A stretch of 64,000 nt of DNA. Source: SG-bin7 sp964498095 (lineage in GTDB: Bacteria; Bdellovibrionota; Bdellovibrionia; Bdellovibrionales; SG-bin7). Location: contig CAZCFY010000009.1 in NCBI GenBank assembly GCA_964498095.1, positions 62,001 through 126,000 on the forward strand, written 5' to 3'. The first letter of the stretch is position 1. Each line of letters begins with the position of its first letter. The notes under the pieces are model-generated. The model ran no database searches and was not told where the DNA came from. It saw nothing but the letters and a program-made list of their open reading frames with translations. This document shows positions 43,796 to 51,202 of this stretch, piece after piece. The position numbers and the translations under genes were made by a program.

Positions 43796-45046
43796 TTAAG
43801 CCTTATACCAGCCAGTTCGCATTAGAATACTCTTATAGGCGTTTATGGTTTCATCGACCATCTTTTTGGTATCAAAAAGATTAACGACTTTCTTGCGGGC
43901 ACTTTCTCCAATTTCAGAAGAGAGCAATGGAAATTCAAAAATATCTATAAGCAAAGTGCTTATGGCTTGGGTATCCGCCGGGCGCACCAGAAATCCATCG
44001 CGGCCGTCTTCAACGATATTGGCGATGGGGTTGACTTCAGAACCTATAATCACTTTTTTCTGAGCCATGGCTTCTAACATAGTAGGTTCAAAACCGCTGG
44101 AGCGCGCCGAGAGATCAATATACACGTCACACAAACTTATATAGTCCGCAAGATCGTCAATATGAACCGGGCCCGCAAAAACCACGCGGCTACCAAGCGC
44201 CAGACTTAGCATTTCATATTCAACCTGATGTTTTAGAGGTCCCTGCCCGATAATGATTAACCGCGTGTTGGGCTTTTTTATCGCTACCTTTTGAAAGGCC
44301 CTAAGGAGATTCTTTATCTCTTCAAGTTCAGTCATATCCGTTAGAGTCACAATGATCTGCGCGTTGGCCGGAAGCCCCAACTGTTTTAACAAATGTTCTG
44401 GCCTTGGCCGCGGCTCGAGGTTTCGCACTTCGATACCATACGGCACCGTGTACACTCGAGAATCGGGATATAAATAATAGCGCTCTAAAGAAATTCGCTG
44501 CTGCGGGCTGGTTACAAAAACTCCGTCAGCGGTTTTTAGCAGGGCGCGGTCACCGCCAAAAAAAGTGGTCAAAAATTTATAAGCGAGCGCCAGTCCTGTC
44601 GTGATTAAACTGCTGAGTGACTCTTGCGCCATTCCTAAAATGGAAAACACCTGGCCCATTTGCGTGGCCTCCACGTCGTAAGCAATTGCCAGGTGGTGGT
44701 CCTTCTTATTTTTTCCTAAAAGGATGGCGGAATTATCTAGCGAATGCAGAATGTGGAAAGGCTCTTTTCTATGCGTCTCAAGCAACTTTGATTTTAGTAT
44801 TTCACCAAAAGGCGCGGGTGAAGTAACAATTCCTTCATTAAGGTAATACGCGTGAACGCCCTGATCGACAATTTCGGCTTTCCCCAAGGGATTAGTCGAC
44901 GATAAAATCGTGACATGATGCCCGCGCTGCGCCAGTCCGCGCACGATCGGCCAAAGGTACCCGTGATGATCCGCCCGTGAAGCCACGGGAAAGTTCCGCG
45001 AAGTAATACAGATATTTAGTTTTTCAGGCAGCGAAGTTCGGGCCAT
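43796..45046 (-). CDS. Family 4 (GT-B) glycosyltransferase
   Basis: A 416-residue GT4-type enzyme. An N-terminal acceptor domain (GYLWPIVRGLAQRGHHVTIL) precedes the C-terminal donor-binding domain. That domain holds LIIIGQGPLKHQVEYE, VVFAGPVHIDDLADYISLCDVYID, a Glu-rich GFEPTMLEAMAQKKVIIGSE, and IVEDGRDGFLVRP. It transfers a sugar to an envelope glycan or lipid. Which polysaccharide is unknown. The ATG at 45046 is preferred to an upstream TTG. Confidence 0.87.
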   Translation of the reverse strand: MARTSLPEKLNICITSRNFPVASRADHHGYLWPIVRGLAQRGHHVTILSSTNPLGKAEIVDQGVHAYYLNEGIVTSPAPFGEILKSKLLETHRKEPFHILHSLDNSAILLGKNKKDHHLAIAYDVEATQMGQVFSILGMAQESLSSLITTGLALAYKFLTTFFGGDRALLKTADGVFVTSPQQRISLERYYLYPDSRVYTVPYGIEVRNLEPRPRPEHLLKQLGLPANAQIIVTLTDMTELEEIKNLLRAFQKVAIKKPNTRLIIIGQGPLKHQVEYEMLSLALGSRVVFAGPVHIDDLADYISLCDVYIDLSARSSGFEPTMLEAMAQKKVIIGSEVNPIANIVEDGRDGFLVRPADTQAISTLLIDIFEFPLLSSEIGESARKKVVNLFDTKKMVDETINAYKSILMRTGWYKA

Positions 45047-45105
45047 AATGTCTATTATGGCCAAACTCCGCCTCGGGGGCAATTACTAGTAGAAGTGCAT
45101 GGCAA

Positions 45106-45951
45106 TTATTTATCGGTTAAAATGAAGTCTTCGACACCATTAGGTGTGTCAATCAAAATAGCGCGTTTTAAAAACTCACCGTGGCTGATTGTCTCGACCT
45201 TAACAGAGGGCTCCACGACTCCAGAAGCTTCCGCGCGGTTGGCGTAAAGGGAGACCGTCTCAATTTTCCCGTCGGCGTTGGCGTTCATTTTAGGAAAGCG
45301 CTTAGCGACGTTTAGGGGTTGGCCTTCGATGATGTTTACGCTGATGTTTAATTTACTTTCAGCAAAGCGATCATTTTCTGCCGTAAGAGACTTTGTTGTG
45401 CAACCATAGAACACGCCGTCGTTATCATTTTTTAAGTTATAGAGGCGGCACTCATAAGTGACGGAAGTATTTTTGGTCAGAAGATCTTTTAATTCGGGAA
45501 GAGTAATCGCTTTTATGGGATTAATTTTGTGGATGCGTTCGTAAAATCCGTTGACTGTCAGGCCTTGGGCGCGAATGTCATCTGGCGACGGCTGCTTGGT
45601 AGCCAAGAAAAATTTCTCGCCTTCATTTTGGCAGTTTGTGGTCCATGTGTCGTAATCAAAAGTATACGTTAGAGGTAAAACGTCTAAACTTGGCGAACCA
45701 ATAAATACCGTTCCAACCGCTTGGCGTAACATGTTTTTTTGTTTTTCCGAGCAGTTATGGGGTTTCGCTTTGGCGCGCAGGGGGCTGTTGACCAAGATGT
45801 CTTTTAAATCGACACTGTGACCATTTTTGGAGACCTTAATGGTAACCTTTGAAACCTCATGATAGAGGAGATTAGAGACCTTCTTCAAATCAGCGTTAGC
45901 TGAGAGCGCCAAACCTACTATTGCGCAGCCTAATAACAATTGGTTTTTCAT
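45106..45951 (-). CDS. Secreted protein, paired-paralogue family (copy A)
   Basis: A 281-residue exported protein. The ATG follows GGAGTTTTGT and begins a signal peptide ending ALSANA; the longer frame has no ribosome site. Conserved blocks shared with the gene at 47406 include NLLYHE, SPLRAK, FIGSPSLDVLPLTYTFDYD, YECRLYN and GVFYGC. Three paired Cys are likely disulfide-bonded. No known domain. The two copies flank an HNH gene on the same strand. Confidence 0.8.
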   Translation of the reverse strand: MKNQLLLGCAIVGLALSANADLKKVSNLLYHEVSKVTIKVSKNGHSVDLKDILVNSPLRAKAKPHNCSEKQKNMLRQAVGTVFIGSPSLDVLPLTYTFDYDTWTTNCQNEGEKFFLATKQPSPDDIRAQGLTVNGFYERIHKINPIKAITLPELKDLLTKNTSVTYECRLYNLKNDNDGVFYGCTTKSLTAENDRFAESKLNISVNIIEGQPLNVAKRFPKMNANADGKIETVSLYANRAEASGVVEPSVKVETISHGEFLKRAILIDTPNGVEDFILTDK

Positions 45952-46030
45952 ACAAAACTCCTTCGCAGGGGGTATTGCAATATGAATGCCCCACTTTTTC
46001 GGGGCGGTAGTTATGAGTGCCGCGACTAAA

Positions 46031-47113
46031 CTAAGGCAAATATCTCCGCATTGTCTTTTCGCCAATCTTGACTATTGCAGCTCTCTGGTTGCAGCTCCGG
46101 CAAAGTAGCCGCAAATTACCTCTTTCTGAACTCCCACCTTGGGCAAGTGGCTGAGCATGATCTATCTCCAAAGCGAACGTTGAGCGACAAATCTGACACC
46201 TCCCCTCCGCCTTCCGCCAAACCTCGCTCTTTATTTTTATTGAAATATAGTTCCTATTTTTAGCTTTCACTTCCGGCGCCGGAAGTGACATCGTTGAACA
46301 CTTTCTATCAGTGAGAAGTGAAGACGGCGGCGCGCTGTTTACCGCGGGCTGCGAAGTCGGCGACAAGTTATCGATCGCGGGCTGGGAATTCAGCGACGAA
46401 TTACTTACCTTGGGCAATAAAGAGCTGGAAAGGACCTTTTCCGATGCCCCCTCCGAGCTTGACCTACCTGAGCGCGAAACCTTCTGACCCTTTAACTGCG
46501 GATCGACCTTTGCCAAGGCGATATCACATAACTCATTAATCAATTCCGAGGTTTTCATGTTTGGGTTTTTATGTGCCAATAATCCACGAAGCCGCTCGAG
46601 CTTCTCTAATAAAATTTCATTTGCGGCGAATTTAACTTCGGCGAATTCAGAATTAACCTGCCGGACTCTTTCCTTTACTTCCGGCGCCGGACTAGAAGCA
46701 TAGGACAACAAGATCTTCTCGGCCTCACGCGTTGACTTACTTTCTAGTGCCTCTAATATTTCTAATTTTTCATTAGCGCCTATGCTCCCTGCTTTATCTT
46801 CTTGATTAAAAAATTCCTTGGCCTTGGCGATGTTTGTTAAAGACAGTTCGCCAGATGCTAGTTTCGCCTGGACCTGGGGCAATTCCTTAATTAACCGCAT
46901 GGCTTTAATACGACGATCTGCCTGGGCATTTGAGTATTTCAGAACATTCACGCAATAAGCAAATAAACTTGGCTGCCGCAGATCAGAGTACAACCGCCGT
47001 CTTTCTATTTCACGAAGGTGGAAGAGAATCTCCAACAAAACCTCCCGCTCGCGAGCCACCAGAGTCACGATGCCAGAAAGTAAACTTTCATCGGATACAC
47101 TTCTTAAATCCAT
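46031..47113 (-). CDS. HNH endonuclease family protein with PAPEV insertions
   Basis: A 360-residue protein. The N-terminal half is helical (DLRSVSDESLLSGIVTLVAR, then repeated Leu/Glu helices) and resembles the DUF222-type module that often precedes HNH domains. A low-complexity Ser/Pro linker (about 215-275) follows. The C-terminal HNH nuclease has zinc Cys pairs (CQICRSTFALEIDHAQPLA and LLCRSCNQRAA). Two copies of the TCCGGCGCCGGA element lie inside it, both read as PAPEV, at about residues 141-146 and 276-281. The upstream region is AT-rich. It sits between two secreted paralogues and may be mobile. Confidence 0.82.
   Translation of the reverse strand: MDLRSVSDESLLSGIVTLVAREREVLLEILFHLREIERRRLYSDLRQPSLFAYCVNVLKYSNAQADRRIKAMRLIKELPQVQAKLASGELSLTNIAKAKEFFNQEDKAGSIGANEKLEILEALESKSTREAEKILLSYASSPAPEVKERVRQVNSEFAEVKFAANEILLEKLERLRGLLAHKNPNMKTSELINELCDIALAKVDPQLKGQKVSRSGRSSSEGASEKVLSSSLLPKVSNSSLNSQPAIDNLSPTSQPAVNSAPPSSLLTDRKCSTMSLPAPEVKAKNRNYISIKIKSEVWRKAEGRCQICRSTFALEIDHAQPLAQGGSSERGNLRLLCRSCNQRAAIVKIGEKTMRRYLP
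46268..46287. repeat. TCCGGCGCCGGA element, copy 3 (inside HNH gene)
   Basis: The longest perfect form, a 20-bp palindrome CACTTCCGGCGCCGGAAGTG. On the minus strand it reads SLPAPEV in the HNH frame. Confidence 0.9.
46677..46691. repeat. TCCGGCGCCGGA element, copy 4 (inside HNH gene)
   Basis: ACTTCCGGCGCCGGA, read as SPAPEV on the minus strand. Confidence 0.88.
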
Positions 47114-47294
47114 GAAGCCCCCTTGAAATACTTTTTGCCGAAATATTTTTTAGATAAGCAAAATATAATTACAAAATAAACTTTTGCAATCAAAAAATAT
47201 TTTTTCCGGGATAATTTTTTTCGAAAATTTATGAAGCCAAACACTCTCGAAAATCATCTTTTCGGCTAAAAAAATCGGCTCGCGGGTAAAAGAG

Positions 47295-47317
47295 AGCTAC
47301 AGCTTTAAGTTGTAGCT
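47295..47317 (-). terminator. Possible hairpin terminator
   Basis: AGCTACA at 47295-47301 pairs with TGTAGCT at 47311-47317; the stem extends inward by G-T, C-G and T-A pairs. On the minus strand TCTCTTTTA follows, so it may end the unit at 47406. Weak T-run. Confidence 0.4.
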
Positions 47318-47405
47318 GCACAAAAAAGTCGGCCGACTCACGCGAAGCACACAAAGCCTACGCGGCGAGGCCCACCCCAACCAACGTCCGAACCACAACG
47401 AAAAA

Positions 47406-48224
47406 TCAATCGGTGTAAATGTAGTCCTCGTCGTCAATGGTCACGGCGCGCGTGAGATACTCGCTGTAAGGAATGGTAACGGGCTTCACGGTGGGTGCTA
47501 CGATGCCATTAGATTCCACGCGGGAACCGTACAAAGTAACCGACACGATTGTACCGCTGCTATCGCTATTCTTTTTTGGGAACCGTTTGGCAACATTTAT
47601 GGGTTTACTATCAACAATATTTACCGAAATGCTAAGCTTACTCTCGGCATAGCGGTTATTTTCGGAGGATTTCGCTAAAGTCACACAACCGTAAAAAACG
47701 CCGCCATTATCGATCTTATTGTCATATAAACGGCACTCATAACTGCCTTTGGCGTCCTTAGTTAAAATTTCTCTGATATCAGGGAGGCGCACAATCTTCT
47801 CGGGATTAATATCGTGAATCGCTTCGTAATAATCATTTACTTGATATCCCCGCTTTCTCAAAAAGTCGGGCGTAGGCTGCTGCAAAGCCAAATAAAAAAC
47901 ATGACCTTCGGTATGACAATTCAAAGTCCAATAGTCGTAATCAAAAGTATAGGTTAGCGGTAAGACATCTAAACGCGGAGAGCCCAAAAAAACCGTTCCC
48001 GATTTATTACGTAAGCCATGATTGTCTTGGCAATTCCAGGCATCGCCCTTGGCGCGCAAGGGACTGCGGGGGCTCAAAAAATCTTTTTGATTCGCGGGTG
48101 AACCATTTAGTGTAAAGGTCATTTTTACTGACGCGATTTCATGGTAAAGCAAATTTTCGATGGCCGCCGATTGCAGGCTAGCGAGACTTAAAAACGTCGA
48201 TGTAATAAAGCTAAGTTTTTTCAT
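47406..48224 (-). CDS. Secreted protein, paired-paralogue family (copy B)
   Basis: A 272-residue exported protein (signal peptide ends SLQSA). It aligns along its length with the gene at 45106: NLLYHEIASVK, SPLRAKGD, FLGSPRLDVLPLTYTFDYD, QPTPDFLRKRGYQVN, YECRLYDNK, GVFYGC. Function unknown. Its ATG overlaps the stop of the upstream secreted-protein gene by 4 nt, so these two form one unit. Confidence 0.82.
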   Translation of the reverse strand: MKKLSFITSTFLSLASLQSAAIENLLYHEIASVKMTFTLNGSPANQKDFLSPRSPLRAKGDAWNCQDNHGLRNKSGTVFLGSPRLDVLPLTYTFDYDYWTLNCHTEGHVFYLALQQPTPDFLRKRGYQVNDYYEAIHDINPEKIVRLPDIREILTKDAKGSYECRLYDNKIDNGGVFYGCVTLAKSSENNRYAESKLSISVNIVDSKPINVAKRFPKKNSDSSGTIVSVTLYGSRVESNGIVAPTVKPVTIPYSEYLTRAVTIDDEDYIYTD

Positions 48225-48991
48225 TGTTCAGTCCTTACTCCGGGAATTGCGGGTTCGCATCCCATAAACACGGCTTGTGGCGAATTAACGAGCCGCCAGC
48301 CGATTTTTTTTGCCGATAACTTCATGCCTTCGGGGTTACCGATCCAGGCTTGCTCTGCAATATGAATACCTTGTTCAACGATATCTTTTGGAATCATAAA
48401 AAGGGCCTCGATACGTACGGCTATGCCCTTTAGGACTTGCCCAACACCCATGGAAGTTAGGCGAAATAAATGCGCAATATAATCTAAAAAGTTTAGACTG
48501 CCCTTAGCTAAAAGGTCGCCAAAACTTCGCTCATTTTTTTGATGAATGGCTTGCAGTTTCTCGTCGGCAAAATCATTGCCGGCCTTACCTAAACGCTGCA
48601 AGTCTATATCGAATACATTGCCAACGGCCTCAATTGTTCCTGTGGCTATATCTTTTCCAGCACCCGCGATAGTCCAGCCGATGCCTTGCGCGCCTTCAAC
48701 CATACAGTTGGCGCCCATTGGAATTCCGGGATAAAGTTTTTCGTAAGAAGCATTAATTATACATTTTCCAGTACCTTTAACTTCGTACCAGACGCCCATT
48801 TCCTCATTTGAACCTTTTATAACTTCGACAACGCGATGGGGAATTGTTTTTAAAATCGTATTCTCCGCACGGGTTAATATACCCTCAGGATCGGCGACAT
48901 CGACTTGCGCTTGATCGCAGGGAGGAAGACCGGCATTAGCCATTGAAGAAATCAGAGACATTACGATTATTTTTTTTATTAGCCCTGACAT
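48221..48991 (-). CDS. Secreted protein of unknown function
   Basis: A 256-residue exported protein. The ATG follows GGAGGATTTAAAA; signal peptide ends SMANAG. Ala/Gly-rich amphipathic helices (GIGWTIAGAGKDIATGTIEA) and several Cys. It has a loose similarity in pattern to the secreted proteins at 36302 and 49089 but this is not secure. Co-expressed with copy B downstream. Confidence 0.72.
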   Translation of the reverse strand: MSGLIKKIIVMSLISSMANAGLPPCDQAQVDVADPEGILTRAENTILKTIPHRVVEVIKGSNEEMGVWYEVKGTGKCIINASYEKLYPGIPMGANCMVEGAQGIGWTIAGAGKDIATGTIEAVGNVFDIDLQRLGKAGNDFADEKLQAIHQKNERSFGDLLAKGSLNFLDYIAHLFRLTSMGVGQVLKGIAVRIEALFMIPKDIVEQGIHIAEQAWIGNPEGMKLSAKKIGWRLVNSPQAVFMGCEPAIPGVRTEQ

Positions 48992-49013
48992 TTTTAAATC
49001 CTCCATCATCGCC

Positions 49014-49042
49014 AAAAAAAAAGGAGCCTAAAACTAGGCCCC
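49014..49042 (-). terminator. Rho-independent terminator (minus strand)
   Basis: On the minus strand GGGGCCTA, loop GTTT, TAGGCTCC (one G-U pair) followed by about nine T. Second terminator downstream of the gene at 49089. Confidence 0.88.
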
Positions 49043-49056
49043 TTTCTAAATTTCAA

Positions 49057-49078
49057 GAGCGAAGCTAAAACTTCGCTC
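49057..49078 (-). terminator. Hairpin just after the secreted-protein stop
   Basis: GAGCGAAG / CTTCGCTC, perfect 8-bp stem with 6-nt loop, 11 nt after the stop. No strong T-run of its own, but it stands in tandem with the terminator at 49014-49042. Confidence 0.6.
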
Positions 49079-49088
49079 CCAGAATCAA

Positions 49089-50108
49089 TTACTCAACATC
49101 AGCGAAAGCTTTTTTAAGCTCTTCATCGATCTTCTCAGCATTGCGGCCAGAGATAACTGAACCGATAGAGTAGAAGATAGATTTAGCAGCAGCTTTGCGG
49201 TGAGATACGTAACCGTCAGCAGAAGCTTCGTCACCAGAGATGATGAACCAAGCTAAATCAAGAGCAGCGGCACCTAAGTGAACGCCAGCCATGATTCCGT
49301 TTTCTGCAAGAGCAACTGCGCGAACAACTGGGATATCAACGATGAACGCAGCAGTGCGAACACCCATATCGATACCAGTTACAGCACCGTTAACAGCCAC
49401 TTTCCAAACTTTTTCGTTACCAGCTTTAACTAGGTCATAAGAAAGTTCAGCTAAACCGCCTGCAGCCATAAGAGCTGTATCAGGCATACCAGCAGCAACC
49501 GCAACAACGCGAAGGTCTAATTGAAGACCAACAGGGTTACCTTGAGAATCTTTAGTGCGAACAGCAACTTTAGCAAATTTACCAGCGCGTTTGTAAGCGA
49601 TAACGCGGATGTCATGGCCAAGTTGACCAGGGATAGCAACTAAATCAACAAGTCTGTCGCCAGTGTTGATAGCTAAAAGACCGAAAGTCTCAGCACCAAA
49701 GTTAACAGCGCAACCAGTTAAAGAAGCAACGATACCAGTGATAGGAGAAGTTCTGCCATTCTCACGACCGTTTACTACGCGTTGAAGTTGTTTCAACGGT
49801 TCGTATTTAAGATCGTAACCAAAGTTCTCGTCCATTTGTGCAGAAGGACAAGCAACAAGTTTTTTAACTTGTTCCCATGATTGGTAACCAGCATCAACGA
49901 TAACATCAGAACCAAGTTGCATTAAGAAGTTACCAGTGCTGTAAAGTGTGTTTTGAGCCATTTTTGAAAAGTCAGCTGGAGTGTTTCCAGTAACTTGTTC
50001 CATTTCAAGTAATGAAATGCTTTTTAGCGGGCTCACTTGGCTGTCAACATTTCCAGCCATAGCGCTAACTGCAATCGCAGACGCTGCCACGAAAGATAAT
50101 AGTTTCAT
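49089..50108 (-). CDS. Abundant-type secreted protein, family 1 relative
   Basis: A 339-residue exported protein. The ATG follows AAGGAGCGTAAT and starts the signal MKLLSFVAASAIAVSAMAG; the longer frame lacks a ribosome site. Ala/Val/Gly-rich helical body (AVTGIDMGVRTAAFIVDIPV), several Cys, charged C-terminus (KIDEELKKAFADVE). Codon use is skewed to a few preferred codons, as in 36302, and tandem hairpin terminators follow. Together these suggest a highly expressed envelope or secreted protein. Distantly related to the 36302 product by matching spacing of C.V..G.E, VA.P and I. No known domain. Confidence 0.8.
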   Translation of the reverse strand: MKLLSFVAASAIAVSAMAGNVDSQVSPLKSISLLEMEQVTGNTPADFSKMAQNTLYSTGNFLMQLGSDVIVDAGYQSWEQVKKLVACPSAQMDENFGYDLKYEPLKQLQRVVNGRENGRTSPITGIVASLTGCAVNFGAETFGLLAINTGDRLVDLVAIPGQLGHDIRVIAYKRAGKFAKVAVRTKDSQGNPVGLQLDLRVVAVAAGMPDTALMAAGGLAELSYDLVKAGNEKVWKVAVNGAVTGIDMGVRTAAFIVDIPVVRAVALAENGIMAGVHLGAAALDLAWFIISGDEASADGYVSHRKAAAKSIFYSIGSVISGRNAEKIDEELKKAFADVE

Positions 50109-50219
50109 ATTACGCTCCTTTAAAAAACGTATTGTTAATAAAAATTCCCTTGGACATGGGCCAATCCCACATCGCAAAAAAGAGAAAATCGATTCGCGTC
50201 ATTTCGAAGCAAGACTGTT

Positions 50220-50241
50220 GCCAACTGCGTTGACAGTTGGC
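50220..50241. promoter_or_regulatory. Operator-like inverted repeat
   Basis: GCCAACTG, 6-nt spacer CGTTGA, CAGTTGGC: perfect 8-bp inverted repeat in the divergent intergenic region between the 49089 gene and the DUF4286 gene. Candidate repressor or activator site; it could also be a hairpin in a transcript. Confidence 0.4.
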
Positions 50242-50339
50242 TGACAAATTTGCGCCCTTGAATTACAAGCCTGCGTAATATTTACTGTAATGACCTGTCG
50301 AAATATTGGTTAATTTTAAGAATTAAAAAAGGACTTTGC

Positions 50340-50684
50340 ATGCTGATCTATGAAGTAAATCTCGAAGTAGATTATGAAATCATTGAGGAATTTAAAAACT
50401 GGTTGCCCGGTCACGTCGCTGAAATGTTGCAGATTCCGGGCTTTTTGGGGGCCGAAATATCCACTGATATAACTAATTCTTTCGCCGATGGTGGCGCAAG
50501 TAATAGTAGTTTAAAGCGTTTAAACGCTGTTAAAAACATCATCGTGCACTACAAAGTCGAATCAAAAGCGGCCCTGGAAGAGTATTTTTTATCAAAGGCT
50601 GGCCAAATGAGGGCACCGGCAGTGCGCCAATTTGGCGCTAAATTTCGCGCCCAAAGGCGCGTTCTAAAATTGGGCCTTCCCTGA
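50340..50684 (+). CDS. DUF4286-family protein
   Basis: A 114-residue cytoplasmic protein with a ferredoxin-like alpha/beta pattern: LIYEVNLEVDYEIIEEFKNW, HVAEMLQIPGFLGAEI, NIIVHYKVESKAALEEYF. This matches DUF4286, a small dimeric alpha-beta family of unknown role. Ribosome site AAAAAAGGACTTTGC. Confidence 0.75.
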   Translation: MLIYEVNLEVDYEIIEEFKNWLPGHVAEMLQIPGFLGAEISTDITNSFADGGASNSSLKRLNAVKNIIVHYKVESKAALEEYFLSKAGQMRAPAVRQFGAKFRAQRRVLKLGLP

Positions 50685-50733
50685 AACCTTCTTAAGTGTT
50701 TATACTCAAAAGCAATTTAAAAGGAGGCTAGAA

Positions 50734-51129
50734 GTGACATTAGGTGATTTCAAAATAAATAAAGATAAGATCAATAAACTAAAAGATGAACTCCTAAAGT
50801 ATAAATCGGTGGATGCGGTAAAAAACGAGGTCACACGCCTTGCTAAAGAATTTCGCAAAGTCGATTTACAAGCAAAATTAAGCGATCGCAATAAAGAGCG
50901 CATCCGCAAAATCGAAGGCCGCTATAATGAAGTGGTTAAAACTATCGCAAAATTCCAAAAACAATTCGATAAAGAGATCACCCAGGTTATTAGCCTTTTC
51001 CAAAAGTCGCGAACAGAAGCTAAGCAGAAGTTTAACGACGTAAAGAAAAAGGCCGAAAACCACAAGGACACGATTTCTAAAAAGATTAAAACGACTCTTA
51101 ATAATAAAAAGAAGAAAAAAAGTAAGTAA
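50734..51129 (+). CDS. Lys-rich coiled-coil protein
   Basis: A 131-residue, strongly basic protein. The GTG start follows AAAAGGAGGCTAGAA. Almost entirely helical (INKLKDELLKYKSVDAVKNE onward), ending in a run of Lys (KKKKKSK). It could bind DNA, RNA or polyhydroxybutyrate granules (phasin-like). No family recognised. Confidence 0.7.
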   Translation: MTLGDFKINKDKINKLKDELLKYKSVDAVKNEVTRLAKEFRKVDLQAKLSDRNKERIRKIEGRYNEVVKTIAKFQKQFDKEITQVISLFQKSRTEAKQKFNDVKKKAENHKDTISKKIKTTLNNKKKKKSK

Positions 51130-51173
51130 CCAGCCGGGCCCAAGGGCCCTCGCTGCGCTGTCTAAGATTGCCT

Positions 51174-51179
51174 TATAAT
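51174..51179 (+). promoter_or_regulatory. -10 box (TATAAT) upstream of gcvP
   Basis: Consensus TATAAT ends 23 nt before the gcvP ATG, giving a short leader. No good -35 is spaced 17 nt upstream. No glycine riboswitch is visible in the short leader. Confidence 0.5.
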
Positions 51180-51202
51180 GGGCGACCTGCTAGGTTGCCC
51201 TC

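Noticed and set aside
47328..47337. GTCGGCCGAC palindrome followed by T-run on the minus strand
   Set aside because: No loop is left for a stable hairpin; not called as a terminator.
51135..51150. GGGCCC-AA-GGGCCC hairpin before gcvP
   Set aside because: The stem has a two-base spacer and no T-run; too little to call a terminator or riboswitch.
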